NCBI RefSeq assembly: GCF_905404315.1
Contig: NC_066266.1
Coordinates: 2,301,501-2,365,500 of the forward strand
Source of the DNA: Leptidea sinapis
Taxonomy: Eukaryota > Arthropoda > Insecta > Lepidoptera > Pieridae
Direction: 5' to 3'
DNA length: 64,000 nt
The notes under the pieces were generated by a model, which saw nothing but the letters and a program-made list of their open reading frames with translations, was not told where the DNA came from and did no database searches. This document shows, piece by piece, positions 63,101 through 64,000 of the stretch; position 1 is the stretch's first letter; the number at the start of each line of letters is the position of its first letter. Both the position numbers and the translations under genes were made by a program.

Positions 63101-63612
63101 CTTCAAAAGTTTTTAGTACTGTAGTTGGAATCAATATGGTACGTTAAATTACAAAAAATTAAAGGTTTAGCATATCTGACCTGCAATAAATTCTTTCTCT
63201 TTTTACGTAGGTATTAAATATTGAGTTAGGAATATAACAATAATAATAATTCAAATAAGATAATGGTATGTTAATGTTGAATTCCAAAGTTAAAATTCAA
63301 ATTCTTTTACATTTATAAGACTGATAGAAATTATGTTTCAGAAAACACAACTTCCAATGAATCAATGAGACATGTTTATCAAGTCCCTGACTTGGTCTTG
63401 ACACGAACATTTAAAAATATATATCTTGTCTATGACTCAGCTTAATTTATTGCATTTTTGTCGAGATTTATTTTGAGAAGAGTGTTTTTGGAAGATATTT
63501 TAGGCGTTAGTACTAAAAAGAACTGTACAAGTACTTGCCACATGGACATATTCACTATGTAAATCATAATATAAATCGATTAGAAGCAGCTCATACCATA
63601 GACCAACAAAAT
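63101..63612. other. Unassigned stretch
   Basis: Nothing recognised. Confidence 0.4.
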
Positions 63613-63690
63613 AGTCAAAGTATAATAAACCTTATTCAAACTTTTGAATCGTCACTACAAATATTTCTTTTTTAAGCTATTGCATAGCTT
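63613..63690 (-). mobile_element. LINE 3' end fragment
   Basis: AGTCAAAGTATAATAAACCT, TATTCAAACTTTTGAATCGT, CACTACAAATATTTC. Similar to 19017-19060 and 31554-31640. Confidence 0.5.
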
Positions 63691-63754
63691 CTATCGCGGG
63701 CCTTGAGCGTGGACACCGAATCCAGAAATTCCGTAACGGAAATAACCTAACACT

Positions 63755-63835
63755 TACTTACTAGATCTATATAGATATTTCTGTTTCTTTTTATGCAGAA
63801 GGTCTCAGGTTCGAGCCTAGGGTACGTCTTGATTT
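63755..63835 (+). repeat. tRNA-like SINE head
   Basis: CTAGATCTATATAGATATTT, CTGTTTCTTTTTATGCAGAA, GGTCTCAGGTTCGAGCCTAG, GGTACG. GGTTCGAGCC is a good box B; a T/A-rich tail follows. The 5' half does not form a tRNA acceptor stem. Confidence 0.5.
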
Positions 63836-64000
63836 TTTTTATTTCTTTATTTTTTTATAACGGTTTTTAATTTTTATTATTATGGCAAGCATTTTTATTT
63901 AATTTCACCTGTCCCGTTGTCTGTCTGTAATCAAATCTTGCAAGTAAAATTTTACTCAACCCCGTTTGCTTTTTTTAAATTAATATTATCAAAAAAAATA

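Overview
The window looks like non-coding nuclear DNA from a moth or butterfly (Lepidoptera; species not determined). It is strongly AT-rich and has no long open reading frames. It is packed with repeat families I recognise from lepidopteran genomes: a SINE with the GGGTTCGAATCC head and a TGCTTAACTTGGG-type tail, the GTACCCAAAGGGTAAAACGG ... CACTTGGCCGG repeat, RTE-type retrotransposon tails ending in QQWTSSG plus TGATGA repeats, and the CCCCCTTATTCATAA foldback element. I found no host protein-coding gene, rRNA, functional tRNA or CRISPR array. Every open frame above about 60 codons that I could explain is either chance or a repeat read in one frame.

The dominant component is one dispersed family, called A here: about 20 copies on both strands, up to about 320 bp. 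It runs from CCAGTGGGAGGCTCC to CTTATTTTCATAAAAAA. It has an A-rich 3' end, frequent 5' truncation and target-site duplications of 4 to 9 bp, so it behaves like a retroposed SINE, but I see no tRNA promoter boxes. Its consensus contains three inverted-repeat modules, and at least one copy carries a paired (compensatory) stem change. I consider this structured family the most interesting thing in the window.

Other families, labelled for this report only: B (starts near GGACAAACGAGCGTACGGGTC, about 12 copies or pieces), C (about 340 bp, inverted ends AAGTTATACTTCTTT, 4 copies), D (about 220 bp, ends TAGATAATTTATACGTCTAG, 3 copies), E (one copy related in style to B), F, G, H, K, N, O and P (short dispersed repeats), RTE-type and jockey/CR1-type non-LTR retrotransposon tails, several tRNA-derived SINE heads, a 614-bp element with ends AACTTCCCGC, and a 142-bp foldback element.

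Layout: 0-8 kb holds sparse repeat pieces including an interrupted B copy and an H repeat. 8-12.3 kb holds A, a decayed LINE, C, G and E. 13-29 kb is the densest part, with A, C, D, RTE, SINE and P copies, many nested. 29-31 kb contains the best preserved LINE tail. 32-35.5 kb has B split by A, the 614-bp element and an RTE tail. 37-50 kb mixes SINE heads, D, A, B, O and an RTE tail. 50-64 kb is sparser, with A copies at 57.5 and 59.6 kb, an RTE tail at 63 kb and a few GC-richer, unique-looking stretches (57.9, 60.05, 61.0 kb) that could be regulatory.

Nesting gives a relative chronology: A inserted into C (20 kb) and into B (32.5 kb), and D later inserted into an A copy (20.9 kb). Nothing here forms an operon or pathway. 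Long stretches without any recognised feature are most likely intergenic or intronic DNA containing decayed repeats.
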